From Actinomycetota bacterium (GTDB lineage: Bacteria; Actinomycetota; Actinomycetes; Nanopelagicales; Nanopelagicaceae), in NCBI GenBank assembly GCA_009697555.1, contig WLQV01000042.1, forward strand, positions 1 to 8,042: a stretch of 8,042 nucleotides of DNA, read 5' to 3'. The notes beneath the pieces are model-generated. The model saw nothing but the letters and a program-made list of their open reading frames with translations, was not told the origin of the DNA and searched no databases. Shown in pieces: positions 1 to 6,944 of this stretch. A program made the translations under genes and the position numbers. How positions within the stretch are numbered: position 1 is the first letter of the stretch; each line of letters begins with the position of its first letter.

Positions 1-589
1 CTTCGATTTTTACTAAATGCGGAATCGCAACTGTGAATGCACCACTTGCACGCGCGGCGGTGACGCCAGTTAGTGAATCCTCAAGTATCAGACATTGAGT
101 GACATCAACGCCGAGGAGTTCGGCCGCTTTCAAATATCCTTCAGGTGATGGTTTTGGTTCTGAAACATCGTTGTAGGAGATGGAGATGGCAAAGGGATGC
201 GGTGCAATCCTGGAGAGGGCTGCATCTACAAGTGATCGACTACTTGCGGAGACTAGCGCCATTGGATACTGCTTCACGCGCTCCAATAATTGTGCGGCAC
301 CCTCAGTGAATTTCGCTGAGCTTGCCATTTTTACTTCCATAATTGCCACGACTGTCTTTACAAAAAACTCTGGATCTTTCTCGCCGGTAGATTTTTCGAC
401 CATGTAATTTGCCATACGCATCATTGGACCACCCAAGCAATGCTCTTGATCTGAAAGTGTCCAGTTGTATCCCTGCGGCGCCATTGTCTCTTGCTCTGCT
501 TCGAGCCATAAGGGTTCTGAATCAATCAGCGTGCCATCCATGTCAAAGAGGATCGCTTGAAATTTCTCGTTACCGCCCTCAGTTGGCAT
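1..589 (-). CDS. HAD-superfamily hydrolase, subfamily IA (beta-phosphoglucomutase-like), 3' end outside window
   Basis: Reading the minus strand from the ATG at 589 gives an open frame of 196 codons that runs off the left edge, so the C-terminus is missing. All four HAD motifs are visible: motif I FDMDGTLIDSEPLW, with nucleophile Asp16 and acid/base Asp18; motif II VSASSR, with Ser114; motif III around Lys146 in EPKPSPEGY; and motif IV ILEDS, with Glu170 and Asp171. The helical cap between motifs I and II (about residues 25-100) marks subfamily IA, the class of beta-phosphoglucomutase, phosphoglycolate phosphatase and small sugar-phosphate phosphatases. It is probably a soluble cytosolic phosphatase or phosphomutase; the substrate cannot be read from the sequence. 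The start lies 11 bases inside the end of metH, with a weak AGAAG ribosome-binding stretch about 12 bases upstream, so translational coupling to metH is likely. Family assignment is sure; specificity is unknown. Confidence 0.9.
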   Translation of the reverse strand, partial: MPTEGGNEKFQAILFDMDGTLIDSEPLWLEAEQETMAPQGYNWTLSDQEHCLGGPMMRMANYMVEKSTGEKDPEFFVKTVVAIMEVKMASSAKFTEGAAQLLERVKQYPMALVSASSRSLVDAALSRIAPHPFAISISYNDVSEPKPSPEGYLKAAELLGVDVTQCLILEDSLTGVTAARASGAFTVAIPHLVKIE

Positions 590-3500
590 TGAAATATTTT
601 GCTTCTGGATGATGAACAATAATTGCAGATGTTGATTGCTCAGGATGCAATTGGAACTCTTCGGAAAGTTCCACACCAATCCGTTCTGGTTCGAGCAGCT
701 CGCAGAGTTGTACTTGCTGTTCAAGATCAGGGCAGGCCGGATAACCAAATGAATAACGCGATCCGCGATAACCCTGATCAAGAATTTCCTGCAATCCAGT
801 GGCATCTTCCTTTGCAAGGCCTAGCTCTTCGCGCACACGTGCATGCCAGTGTTCTGCTAAACCTTCAGTAAGTTGAACGGAGAGGCCATGCAACTCTAAG
901 TAGGCGCGATACTCATCTTTCGCAAAGAGTTCGGCAGCGGCCTCACTGACGCGGCTACCCATTGTCACAACGTGAAATGCCACAACATCGGTTTTACCGC
1001 TGTCTGCCGATGCGAAGAAATCACTTAAACATAATCGGCGATCGCGACTTTGGCGTGGGAATGAGAATCGGGTTCGCTCCTTACCTTTTTCAGGACCTTC
1101 GTGATGTAAAACGATTAAGTCGTTACCTTCGCTCACGCATGGGAAATATCCATAAACCACTGCGGCATTGAGCCAGCCCTGTGATTGCACTTCATTCATC
1201 AACGAGCGCAAGCGCGGACGGCCTTCACTCTCGGCCATCTTCTCGTACTCACCACGTTTGCCTTGCAAGCCCCATTGGCCAACGAAGAGGGCGCGCTCAT
1301 CCAACATTCCAGAGTATTGCGCGAGTGGAATACCTTTAACGATTCGGCTACCAAAAAATGGCGCAACTGGAATCGAGTTATCACTTGCAACATCACTGCG
1401 TCGAGTATCGAGAACTGTATCGGCAGGTTTCACAACTCTGGTGCGACGCTCGCGAAGTTCAGGCAAGGCTGCTCCCGCTTCGCCACGCTTAATCGACATG
1501 ATTGTGTCCATGAGCGCCAGACCTTCAAAGGCATCGCGCGCATAGCGCACTTCCCCATCGAACATACTGGAGAGATCTTGTTCCACGAAGGCACGCGTGA
1601 GCGCCGCGCCACCGAGTACTACCGGCCACTCTTTCGCTAGCCCGCGACTATTTAACTCCTCTAAATTCTCTTTCATAATGACAGTTGACTTCACTAGTAA
1701 GCCACTCATACCAATGGCATCGGCTTTAGCCTCTTGTGCAGCATCGATAATTTGATTGATGGTCTGTTTAATTCCAATGTTGACTACGTGATAACCATTA
1801 TTAGACAAGATAATGTCAACTAAGTTCTTGCCAATGTCATGGACATCGCCCTTAACAGTTGCAAGCACCATTGTGCCGCGACCGCCCTGTGCACTCTTCT
1901 CCATGTGCGGCTCAAGATAGGCAACTGCAGCCTTCATTACTTCTGCGCTGCGCAAGACGAAGGGAAGTTGCATCTCTCCTTTACCAAAGAGCTCACCGAC
2001 CGTCTTCATACCTTCTAAGAGGTAGCTATTGATAATTTCAAGTGCCTTATGTCCAGCGGCAAGTGATTCATCGAGATCGCCATCTAAGCCAACCTTTTCA
2101 CCATCGATGATGCGACGGGTCAAGCGCTCGGTAAGTGGAAGTGCTGCTAACTCTGCGGCACGTGATTGGCGACCTGTTGCAAGCTCCACGCCTTCAAATA
2201 GTTCGAGGAAGACAGTCAACGGATCGTAGGTGCAGACTTCACCATCAAATGTCCGACGATCATAAATAAGATCGAGTGCAACTTCGCGTTGGCGATCATC
2301 AATACGCATTAGCGGGGTGATCTTTGAGGGATGAACGATTGCCGAATCAAGACCGGCTACAACTGCCTCATGGAGAAATACCGAGTTAAGAACTACTCGC
2401 GCCGCAGGATTCAAGCCAAAGGAGACATTGCTAACGCCTAGAGTGGTTTGGACTTCAGGGTATTCAACTTTAAGTTGGCGAATCGCATTAATTGTTTCGA
2501 TTGCATCTTTGCGAGTCTCTTCTTGACCTGTTGCAATCGGGAAAGTCAAACAATCAATCAGAATGTCGCCGACCTGCAAGCCCCATTTTTCAGTGAGATC
2601 GCTGATCAACCTACGGGCAACTCGCAACTTCCATTCCGCATCACGTGCTTGACCCTCTTCATCAATAGTGAGTGCAACAACGCTGGCACCGTGCTCTTGA
2701 ACCAGCGGCATGACCTTCGCATAACGTGACTTTGGTCCATCGCCATCTTCGAAGTTAACTGAGTTAATAATGCAGCGACCGCCGAGCGCTTCAAGGCCAG
2801 CCTTGATAACGAGCGGCTCAGTTGAATCGAGCATGATCGGTAGTGTGGATGTCGTAGCAATTCTAGTTGCCAGCTCGTGCATATCTTTTGCACCGTCGCG
2901 ACCAACGTAATCAACTGAGAGATCTAGAACGTGTGCACCATCGCGGATTTGATCGCGCGCGATCTCCATACAGGTCGCCCAATCTTCAGCGAGAAGTGCA
3001 TCGCGAAATGCGCGAGAGCCGTTGGCATTAGTGCGCTCACCAATGGCAAGGAAGGTTTGATCCTGTCTAAATGGCACAAATTGGTAGAGCGATGATGCAC
3101 CACGCGGACTGGAAGTTGAACGTTGCTTTGGTGCCTTGCTACTTAAACGCCCAACCACAGCGGCTAAATGCTCTGGTGTTGTTCCGCAGCAACCGCCAAT
3201 GAGTGAGATTCCATAATCTTTAACGAAGTTTTCAAGCGCATCTGCCAATTCCGCCGCTGTAAGTGGGTATTCAGCGCCGTTCTTACCAAGGATTGGTAGA
3301 CCAGCATTGGGCATCACTGAAATTCCACTTGTTGCATTCTGACTCAAGTAACGAAGATGCTCCGACATTTCGGCCGGTCCAGTTGCGCAATTGAGACCGA
3401 TTAAGTCAACACCCAGTGGTTCAAGTGCATTGAGTGCTGCACCAATTTCAGAACCTAGAAGCATCGTTCCAGTAGTTTCGACGGTAACTTGAACGATCAG

Positions 3501-4088
3501 AAGGATGTCCCGTTCGGCGCTATTGATTACCGCGCGAGCTCCATTGACAGCCGCCTTTGCTTGCAATAAATCTTGAGTTGTTTCAATTAAAAGCGCATCG
3601 CTGCCTCCATCGACTAGGCCTTGTGCTGCACTTTGATAAGCATCGAAGAGAAGTGAATAGGTTGTATGTCCAAGGCTCGGCAACTTCGTTCCTGGCCCCA
3701 ACGAACCTAAAACAAATCGTGGTTTGTCATCTGTAGAAAACTTATCGGCTACCTCACGAGCAATTACCGCGCCAGCTTTTGCCAATTCGTAAATTCGCGA
3801 TTCAATTCCATACTCGGCTAAATTCGCCCAGTTGGCACCAAAGGTATTTGTTTCAATTGCATCAACGCCGACTTCTAGATACGCCTCATGGACAGTGCGC
3901 ACGATGTCTGGGCGTGAAACATTGAGAATTTCATTACAACCATCATGTCCTTGGAAATCCTCCAAGGTGGGATTTGCTTCCTGCAACATCGTGCCCATAG
4001 CGCCATCGGCGATGACTACTCGCGTGCTAAGCGCGGTGCGCAACGCCCCTGCAGTGCGTGAAGCGCTGGGCGAGAACTGAGTCGTCAT
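579..4088 (-). CDS. metH: Cobalamin-dependent methionine synthase MetH (5-methyltetrahydrofolate--homocysteine methyltransferase)
   Basis: This 1169-residue cytosolic enzyme moves a methyl group from 5-methyltetrahydrofolate to homocysteine through cobalamin, giving methionine and tetrahydrofolate. All modules are present in the classical order. The homocysteine domain (about 15-315) has zinc ligands Cys234 in LNCATGP and Cys300-Cys301 in GGCCGTTPEH. The pterin-binding domain (about 340-620) begins near AIGERTNANGS. The helical cobalamin cap (about 650-735) is followed by the cobalamin domain (about 738-870), with the axial histidine His750 in GDVHDIGKN and MSGL near 795. The C-terminal AdoMet-dependent reactivation domain (about 890-1165) keeps the RxxxGY motif at Arg1111-Gly1115-Tyr1116, in RYSFGYPACPD. 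It is slightly shorter than the E. coli enzyme (1227 residues) but has no missing module. The ATG at 4088 fits the family N-terminus; the best upstream AAGG is 13 bases away, which is far. The intergenic gap is too short for a cobalamin or SAM riboswitch. Confidence 0.98.
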   Translation of the reverse strand: MTTQFSPSASRTAGALRTALSTRVVIADGAMGTMLQEANPTLEDFQGHDGCNEILNVSRPDIVRTVHEAYLEVGVDAIETNTFGANWANLAEYGIESRIYELAKAGAVIAREVADKFSTDDKPRFVLGSLGPGTKLPSLGHTTYSLLFDAYQSAAQGLVDGGSDALLIETTQDLLQAKAAVNGARAVINSAERDILLIVQVTVETTGTMLLGSEIGAALNALEPLGVDLIGLNCATGPAEMSEHLRYLSQNATSGISVMPNAGLPILGKNGAEYPLTAAELADALENFVKDYGISLIGGCCGTTPEHLAAVVGRLSSKAPKQRSTSSPRGASSLYQFVPFRQDQTFLAIGERTNANGSRAFRDALLAEDWATCMEIARDQIRDGAHVLDLSVDYVGRDGAKDMHELATRIATTSTLPIMLDSTEPLVIKAGLEALGGRCIINSVNFEDGDGPKSRYAKVMPLVQEHGASVVALTIDEEGQARDAEWKLRVARRLISDLTEKWGLQVGDILIDCLTFPIATGQEETRKDAIETINAIRQLKVEYPEVQTTLGVSNVSFGLNPAARVVLNSVFLHEAVVAGLDSAIVHPSKITPLMRIDDRQREVALDLIYDRRTFDGEVCTYDPLTVFLELFEGVELATGRQSRAAELAALPLTERLTRRIIDGEKVGLDGDLDESLAAGHKALEIINSYLLEGMKTVGELFGKGEMQLPFVLRSAEVMKAAVAYLEPHMEKSAQGGRGTMVLATVKGDVHDIGKNLVDIILSNNGYHVVNIGIKQTINQIIDAAQEAKADAIGMSGLLVKSTVIMKENLEELNSRGLAKEWPVVLGGAALTRAFVEQDLSSMFDGEVRYARDAFEGLALMDTIMSIKRGEAGAALPELRERRTRVVKPADTVLDTRRSDVASDNSIPVAPFFGSRIVKGIPLAQYSGMLDERALFVGQWGLQGKRGEYEKMAESEGRPRLRSLMNEVQSQGWLNAAVVYGYFPCVSEGNDLIVLHHEGPEKGKERTRFSFPRQSRDRRLCLSDFFASADSGKTDVVAFHVVTMGSRVSEAAAELFAKDEYRAYLELHGLSVQLTEGLAEHWHARVREELGLAKEDATGLQEILDQGYRGSRYSFGYPACPDLEQQVQLCELLEPERIGVELSEEFQLHPEQSTSAIIVHHPEAKYFNAN

Positions 4089-4117
4089 TGAGCCAAGGTT
4101 ACCTTAAGGTGTCATCT
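4089..4117. promoter_or_regulatory. Divergent intergenic region with 10-base perfect palindrome
   Basis: Only 29 bases separate the starts of metH (minus) and the PAC2 gene (plus). They contain the perfect palindrome ACCTTAAGGT at 4101-4110, overlapping a second inverted repeat AAGGT-T-ACCTT at 4095-4105. The symmetry places an AAGG ribosome-binding-like core on both strands: 8 bases before the GTG of the PAC2 gene, which is good spacing, and 13 bases before the metH ATG, which is poor. A TACCTT at 4100-4105 could pass as a -10 element for the plus strand, and TAATCT on the minus strand (about 4123-4128) for metH, but neither has a convincing -35 partner. The promoters must overlap each other or the neighbouring coding sequence. 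An operator role for the palindrome is possible but unproven. Confidence 0.4.
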
Positions 4118-4960
4118 GTGGAGATTAAAGAGATTCCAGCACTTCGCTCACCGATCATGCTGATCGCCTTCAGTGGTTGGAATGATGCAGGAGAAGCAGC
4201 CACTGGCGCTATTACTCACCTACTTTCTACCTACTCGCATCGCGTGATCGCCGAAGTAGATTCTGAAGATTTTTACGATTTCCAAGTGAATCGACCACAT
4301 GTATTTCTCGATGCGTCACAGTCGCGGAGCATTTCATGGCCCGGCACTCTGGTTTATGGCGTACTCACTCCTGAATTTGAGAGGGACTTAATCATCGTCA
4401 AAGGGGTTGAACCTTCCATGCGATGGAAAAGCTTTGCTCGCGATCTTTTGGATCTCGGCGATGATTTAGAGATTTCGATGCTCCTCTCTCTTGGTGCACT
4501 ACTGGCTGACGCGCCACATACTCGCCCGATTTCGATTATGGGCAGCGCTCCTCGTAAAGATTTTGCCGAACGTTATGGCTTCTCGGTAAGTAATTATCAA
4601 GGCCCCACTGGAATCTTGGGAGCGATCCAAGATGGCGCGGTAAAGCGCGGTGTCGATTCAATTTCACTCTGGGCTTCAATCCCACATTATGCATCTGCTT
4701 CCCCATCACCCAAAGCATCTCTTGCACTCATCAATGCGGTTGAAGATCTACTCGAAGTTTCTATCCCGCAAGGCGATCTACCTGAAGATGCACGAGCGTG
4801 GGAACTTGGCGTAGATGAGTTAGCTCAGGAAGATTCTGAAGTTGGCGAATATGTAAAAGCACTTGAACAATCCCAAGATGCGGCAGAGTTGCCAGAGGCC
4901 TCAGGTGAAGCAATTGCAAAGGAATTCGAAAGATATTTAAGGCGCCGCGGTAGCGAATAA
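4118..4960 (+). CDS. PAC2-family protein (proteasome assembly chaperone-like, actinobacterial type)
   Basis: The product is 280 residues. It begins with the family's typical N-terminus: a short lead, then SPIMLIAFSGWNDAGEAATG (about 11-30). It also carries DFQVNRPHV near 54, EPSMRWKSF near 98, NYQGPTGILGAI near 159, LWASIPHYASASPSPKA near 184, and a conserved acidic-helical tail ending EFERYLRRRG. PAC2 proteins share a fold with eukaryotic proteasome assembly chaperones; in Actinobacteria they are widespread but their role is not settled. No C-terminal HbYX proteasome-docking motif is present, and no proteasome gene lies in the window. The GTG at 4118 is chosen because AAGG (4106-4109) sits 8 bases upstream and the resulting N-terminus matches relatives. 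An in-frame ATG at 4058 would overlap metH by 31 bases and add 20 unconserved residues. No signal peptide or membrane segment is seen. Divergence from metH is, as I recall, also seen in mycobacteria (Rv2124c/Rv2125). Confidence 0.9.
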   Translation: MEIKEIPALRSPIMLIAFSGWNDAGEAATGAITHLLSTYSHRVIAEVDSEDFYDFQVNRPHVFLDASQSRSISWPGTLVYGVLTPEFERDLIIVKGVEPSMRWKSFARDLLDLGDDLEISMLLSLGALLADAPHTRPISIMGSAPRKDFAERYGFSVSNYQGPTGILGAIQDGAVKRGVDSISLWASIPHYASASPSPKASLALINAVEDLLEVSIPQGDLPEDARAWELGVDELAQEDSEVGEYVKALEQSQDAAELPEASGEAIAKEFERYLRRRGSE

Positions 4961-4961
4961 G

Positions 4962-6203
4962 TTAAAGGGCAATGCCTAGTAAGGCATCAAGTGCGCGAGA
5001 GAGCTCGCCAGGATTTCCGCCGGTAGCGTTATCTTCAGTTTCAACGCACCACTTCTCTAAAGCCGATAGCGCAGCGGGTGTATCAAGGTTGGCGCTAATT
5101 GCTTGAATAATTTCCACGATAACTGAATCAGTCGGTGCAACCTCAGGACGAGAGAGTAAGAGTCGAAGGTGATCGAGGAATCTCTGCGCTGCATCAATCT
5201 TCTCTGCTACCCACATTCGATCGCTGCGATAATTTTCCTGCATCAGTGCAATCCGAATAGCTGAAGGATCAAATCCACTAGCAATCAATTTTGATACAAA
5301 GACCAAATTACCCTTGCTCTTGCTCATCTTCTCGCCATCCAGACCAATCATTCCGCCGTGAACATAGAAATCGGCAAATGGTTTACCTTGCAACAAAGCT
5401 CCTTGAGCCGCACCCATGTCGTGGTGCGGGAAGATCAAGTCGCTGCCGCCACCTTGAATGTCGATCGATGTCTTAGCTTTGGCATCAGGTTGCACATATT
5501 CCAATGCAATAGCAGAGCACTCAATATGCCAACCGGGACGACCCGTACCAAAAGGTGATGGCCAACCTGGTTCGTTGGGGCGTTGCTTCAGCCAGACTAA
5601 ACAATCGAGTGGATCGCGTTTGCCTGCTCGGGCGGGATCGCCTCCTCGTTCGGCGAAAATCTCCAGCATTTTGGCGCGTGAGAAATGTGAACGATTTCCA
5701 AATTCACTATCACTGCTTGGTGAGAAGTAGAGATCGCCATCTACCTCATAGATGCAATCGCGCTTCTGTAGCTCTTGAATAGCTTTGATAACTAAATCGA
5801 TTGAATCTACGGCCCCGATGTAACTCTGAGGTGGGATGACATGGAGATCAGTCATGTCGCTGCGGAAGAGTTCAATTTGCGAATGAGCAAGATCACGCCA
5901 ATCAATACCATCGCGAGTTGCGCGCTCAAGTAGCGGGTCATCTATGTCAGTGATGTTCTGGACGTATCTAACCTCTTTACCACTGGCGAGAAGATAGCGA
6001 TTGATTAAATCAAAGGTGAGATAAGTAGCTGCATGACCCAGGTGCGTTGCATCGTAGGGCGTGATTCCGCAAACATACATGCGATAGATATCTCGCTCGG
6101 GAAGCGGGCGAATCTCCTCTGATTGAGTGTCAAAGAGATTTAAGTGTGGAAATGAAAACCGCTCTGCAATCGGTGGTAAATCAACCGTTGCCCAAGACTT
6201 CAT
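4962..6203 (-). CDS. mshC: MshC, L-cysteine:1D-myo-inositol 2-amino-2-deoxy-alpha-D-glucopyranoside ligase
   Basis: MshC joins cysteine to glucosaminyl-inositol (GlcN-Ins) using ATP, by way of cysteinyl-adenylate; it is the penultimate step of mycothiol synthesis in the cytosol. The 413-residue protein descends from cysteinyl-tRNA synthetase but is shorter and lacks its C-terminal tRNA-binding part. The N-terminal motif YVCGITPYDATHLGHA (about 43-58) is the MshC version of the synthetase 'HIGH' region (CysS usually has GPTVYD...HIGHAR). Zinc-ligand positions are Cys45, Cys229 in WHIECS and His260 in FPHHD. The KMSKS loop is exact at 292-296. The ATG at 6203 is preferred because AGGTAAGG lies 7 bases upstream. 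An in-frame TTG at 6209 would begin one base after that motif, too close to use it. The gene follows the kinase-like gene by 36 bases and converges with the PAC2 gene, one base between stops. Distinction from CysS is confident. Confidence 0.96.
   Translation of the reverse strand: MKSWATVDLPPIAERFSFPHLNLFDTQSEEIRPLPERDIYRMYVCGITPYDATHLGHAATYLTFDLINRYLLASGKEVRYVQNITDIDDPLLERATRDGIDWRDLAHSQIELFRSDMTDLHVIPPQSYIGAVDSIDLVIKAIQELQKRDCIYEVDGDLYFSPSSDSEFGNRSHFSRAKMLEIFAERGGDPARAGKRDPLDCLVWLKQRPNEPGWPSPFGTGRPGWHIECSAIALEYVQPDAKAKTSIDIQGGGSDLIFPHHDMGAAQGALLQGKPFADFYVHGGMIGLDGEKMSKSKGNLVFVSKLIASGFDPSAIRIALMQENYRSDRMWVAEKIDAAQRFLDHLRLLLSRPEVAPTDSVIVEIIQAISANLDTPAALSALEKWCVETEDNATGGNPGELSRALDALLGIAL
4972..4987. 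terminator. Short hairpin at the convergent gene ends, possible weak bidirectional terminator
   Basis: ATGCCT (4972-4977), loop AGTA, AGGCAT (4982-4987) form a perfect 6-base-pair stem with a 4-base loop. It lies inside the last codons of mshC, 11 bases past the stop codon of the PAC2 gene. It is the only stem-loop noticed at this convergence point. There is no T-run on the plus side and only a short CCCTTTAA on the minus side, so it is not a classical intrinsic terminator. It could still help end or protect the two transcripts. Confidence 0.25.
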
Positions 6204-6210
6204 AGCCAAA

Positions 6211-6218
6211 CCTTACCT
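6211..6218 (-). promoter_or_regulatory. Ribosome-binding site of mshC
   Basis: On the minus strand AGGTAAGG ends 7 bases before the ATG at 6203. It is one of the clearest ribosome-binding sequences in the window and decides the mshC start: the alternative TTG at 6209 begins only one base beyond it. Confidence 0.7.
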
Positions 6219-6224
6219 GAAGGC

Positions 6225-6236
6225 TCGCAATTGCGA
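6225..6236. promoter_or_regulatory. 12-base perfect palindrome between the kinase-like gene and mshC
   Basis: TCGCAATTGCGA is its own reverse complement. It sits in the 36-base gap between the stop codon of the SCO1664-type gene (6240) and the ribosome-binding site of mshC, seven bases upstream of that site. As DNA it could be a binding site for a dimeric regulator giving mshC its own control; as RNA it would form only a 4-base-pair stem with an AATT loop. No T-run follows, so it is not a terminator. It may be chance. Confidence 0.3.
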
Positions 6237-6239
6237 ACT

Positions 6240-6944
6240 CTAAAAGGGCGGCCAGGGAATGCTAGGCCACTCATCTGAGGGCGTAGGGAAAGTGCCAGCA
6301 GAGATTAATGAGTTAATGCGATCTTCCAATGCAGCAATCTCAGATTCGGTAATGAGTTCTTTGAGTTCCGCATTTGCCGCAATTTTAGCTAAGAGATTAT
6401 CCAAGAGCGAGATCTCATCGCCGGTGAATTCATCACCACTCCATTGCCACAAGACGGTGCGCAATTTATCCTCACTATGGAATGTAACCCCGTGATCACA
6501 GCCCAACACCACTTCATTAGATAGTGGCAAGAGATGGCCAATTTTGCGATCGGTGTTATTGACTATTGCATCAAAGAGCGCAATCTTGCGCAGCGCGGGG
6601 TTGTCTTCCCGAAAAAAAAGTGCAAGATCGATCGATTCATCAATGTTGATCCACTGCTGTACCGCGCCAAAACCAAATGGACCATCACGCAAAACTGTCA
6701 GCGGTACAACATGTAGCCCTGAGATCTCACTAATCAAATAGGCGGCATATTCACGATTGGCGAGTGTGCCATCTGGAAAATCCCACAAGGGTCGCTCACC
6801 TGCAACAGGTTTATAGATGCAAGCAACGTCTACTTCACCGATCTTTGCTTCGGCATACAAAGTTGCATTGGAGGCATCGATTAAACGCCCCGTTACTTCA
6901 AGGGGTGCCGAGATAAGTTCAGCACTACTGAGTTCGGTCACCAT
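6240..6944 (-). CDS. SCO1664-family protein with PI3/PI4-kinase-like fold
   Basis: The 234-residue product matches the actinobacterial SCO1664 family (TIGR03843 as I recall), distantly related to phosphatidylinositol 3-/4-kinases. Visible kinase-like elements are IYKPVAGERPLWDFPDG with candidate ATP-binding Lys45; ANREYAAYLIS (about 62-72) as the helix bearing the partner Glu; FDAIVNNTDRKIGHLL (about 124-139) resembling the catalytic loop, with Asp132-Arg133 and His137; and CDHGVTF with Asp150, the likely metal-binding DFG equivalent. These look intact, so it may be an active phosphotransferase; its substrate is unknown. The ATG at 6944 overlaps the DUF3090 stop codon (TAATG), indicating coupled translation. 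A GTG or longer start up to 7016 would add residues encoded inside the DUF3090 gene and is not supported. A run of eight T on the coding strand (6612-6619) encodes part of LFFRE. The C-terminus is Pro/Trp-rich (SIPWPPF). Confidence 0.88.
   Translation of the reverse strand: MVTELSSAELISAPLEVTGRLIDASNATLYAEAKIGEVDVACIYKPVAGERPLWDFPDGTLANREYAAYLISEISGLHVVPLTVLRDGPFGFGAVQQWINIDESIDLALFFREDNPALRKIALFDAIVNNTDRKIGHLLPLSNEVVLGCDHGVTFHSEDKLRTVLWQWSGDEFTGDEISLLDNLLAKIAANAELKELITESEIAALEDRINSLISAGTFPTPSDEWPSIPWPPF

Noticed and set aside
1168..1640. Plus-strand open frames of 125 and 151 codons antisense to metH
   Set aside because: They lie wholly inside the conserved AdoMet-activation and cobalamin domains of metH, show no recognisable domain and have low-complexity Arg/Ser/Ala-rich composition typical of shadow frames.
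4058..4117. ATG at 4058 as start of the PAC2 gene
   Set aside because: It would overlap the divergent metH start and add 20 residues unlike the family; GTG at 4118 has AAGG 8 bases upstream.
4089..4117. Cobalamin or SAM riboswitch upstream of metH
   Set aside because: The gap is 29 bases, far too small for either fold, and the adjoining sequence is conserved PAC2 coding sequence.
4962..6203. Cysteinyl-tRNA synthetase (cysS)
   Set aside because: The GITPYDATHLGHA motif, 413-residue length and missing tRNA-binding C-terminus indicate MshC.
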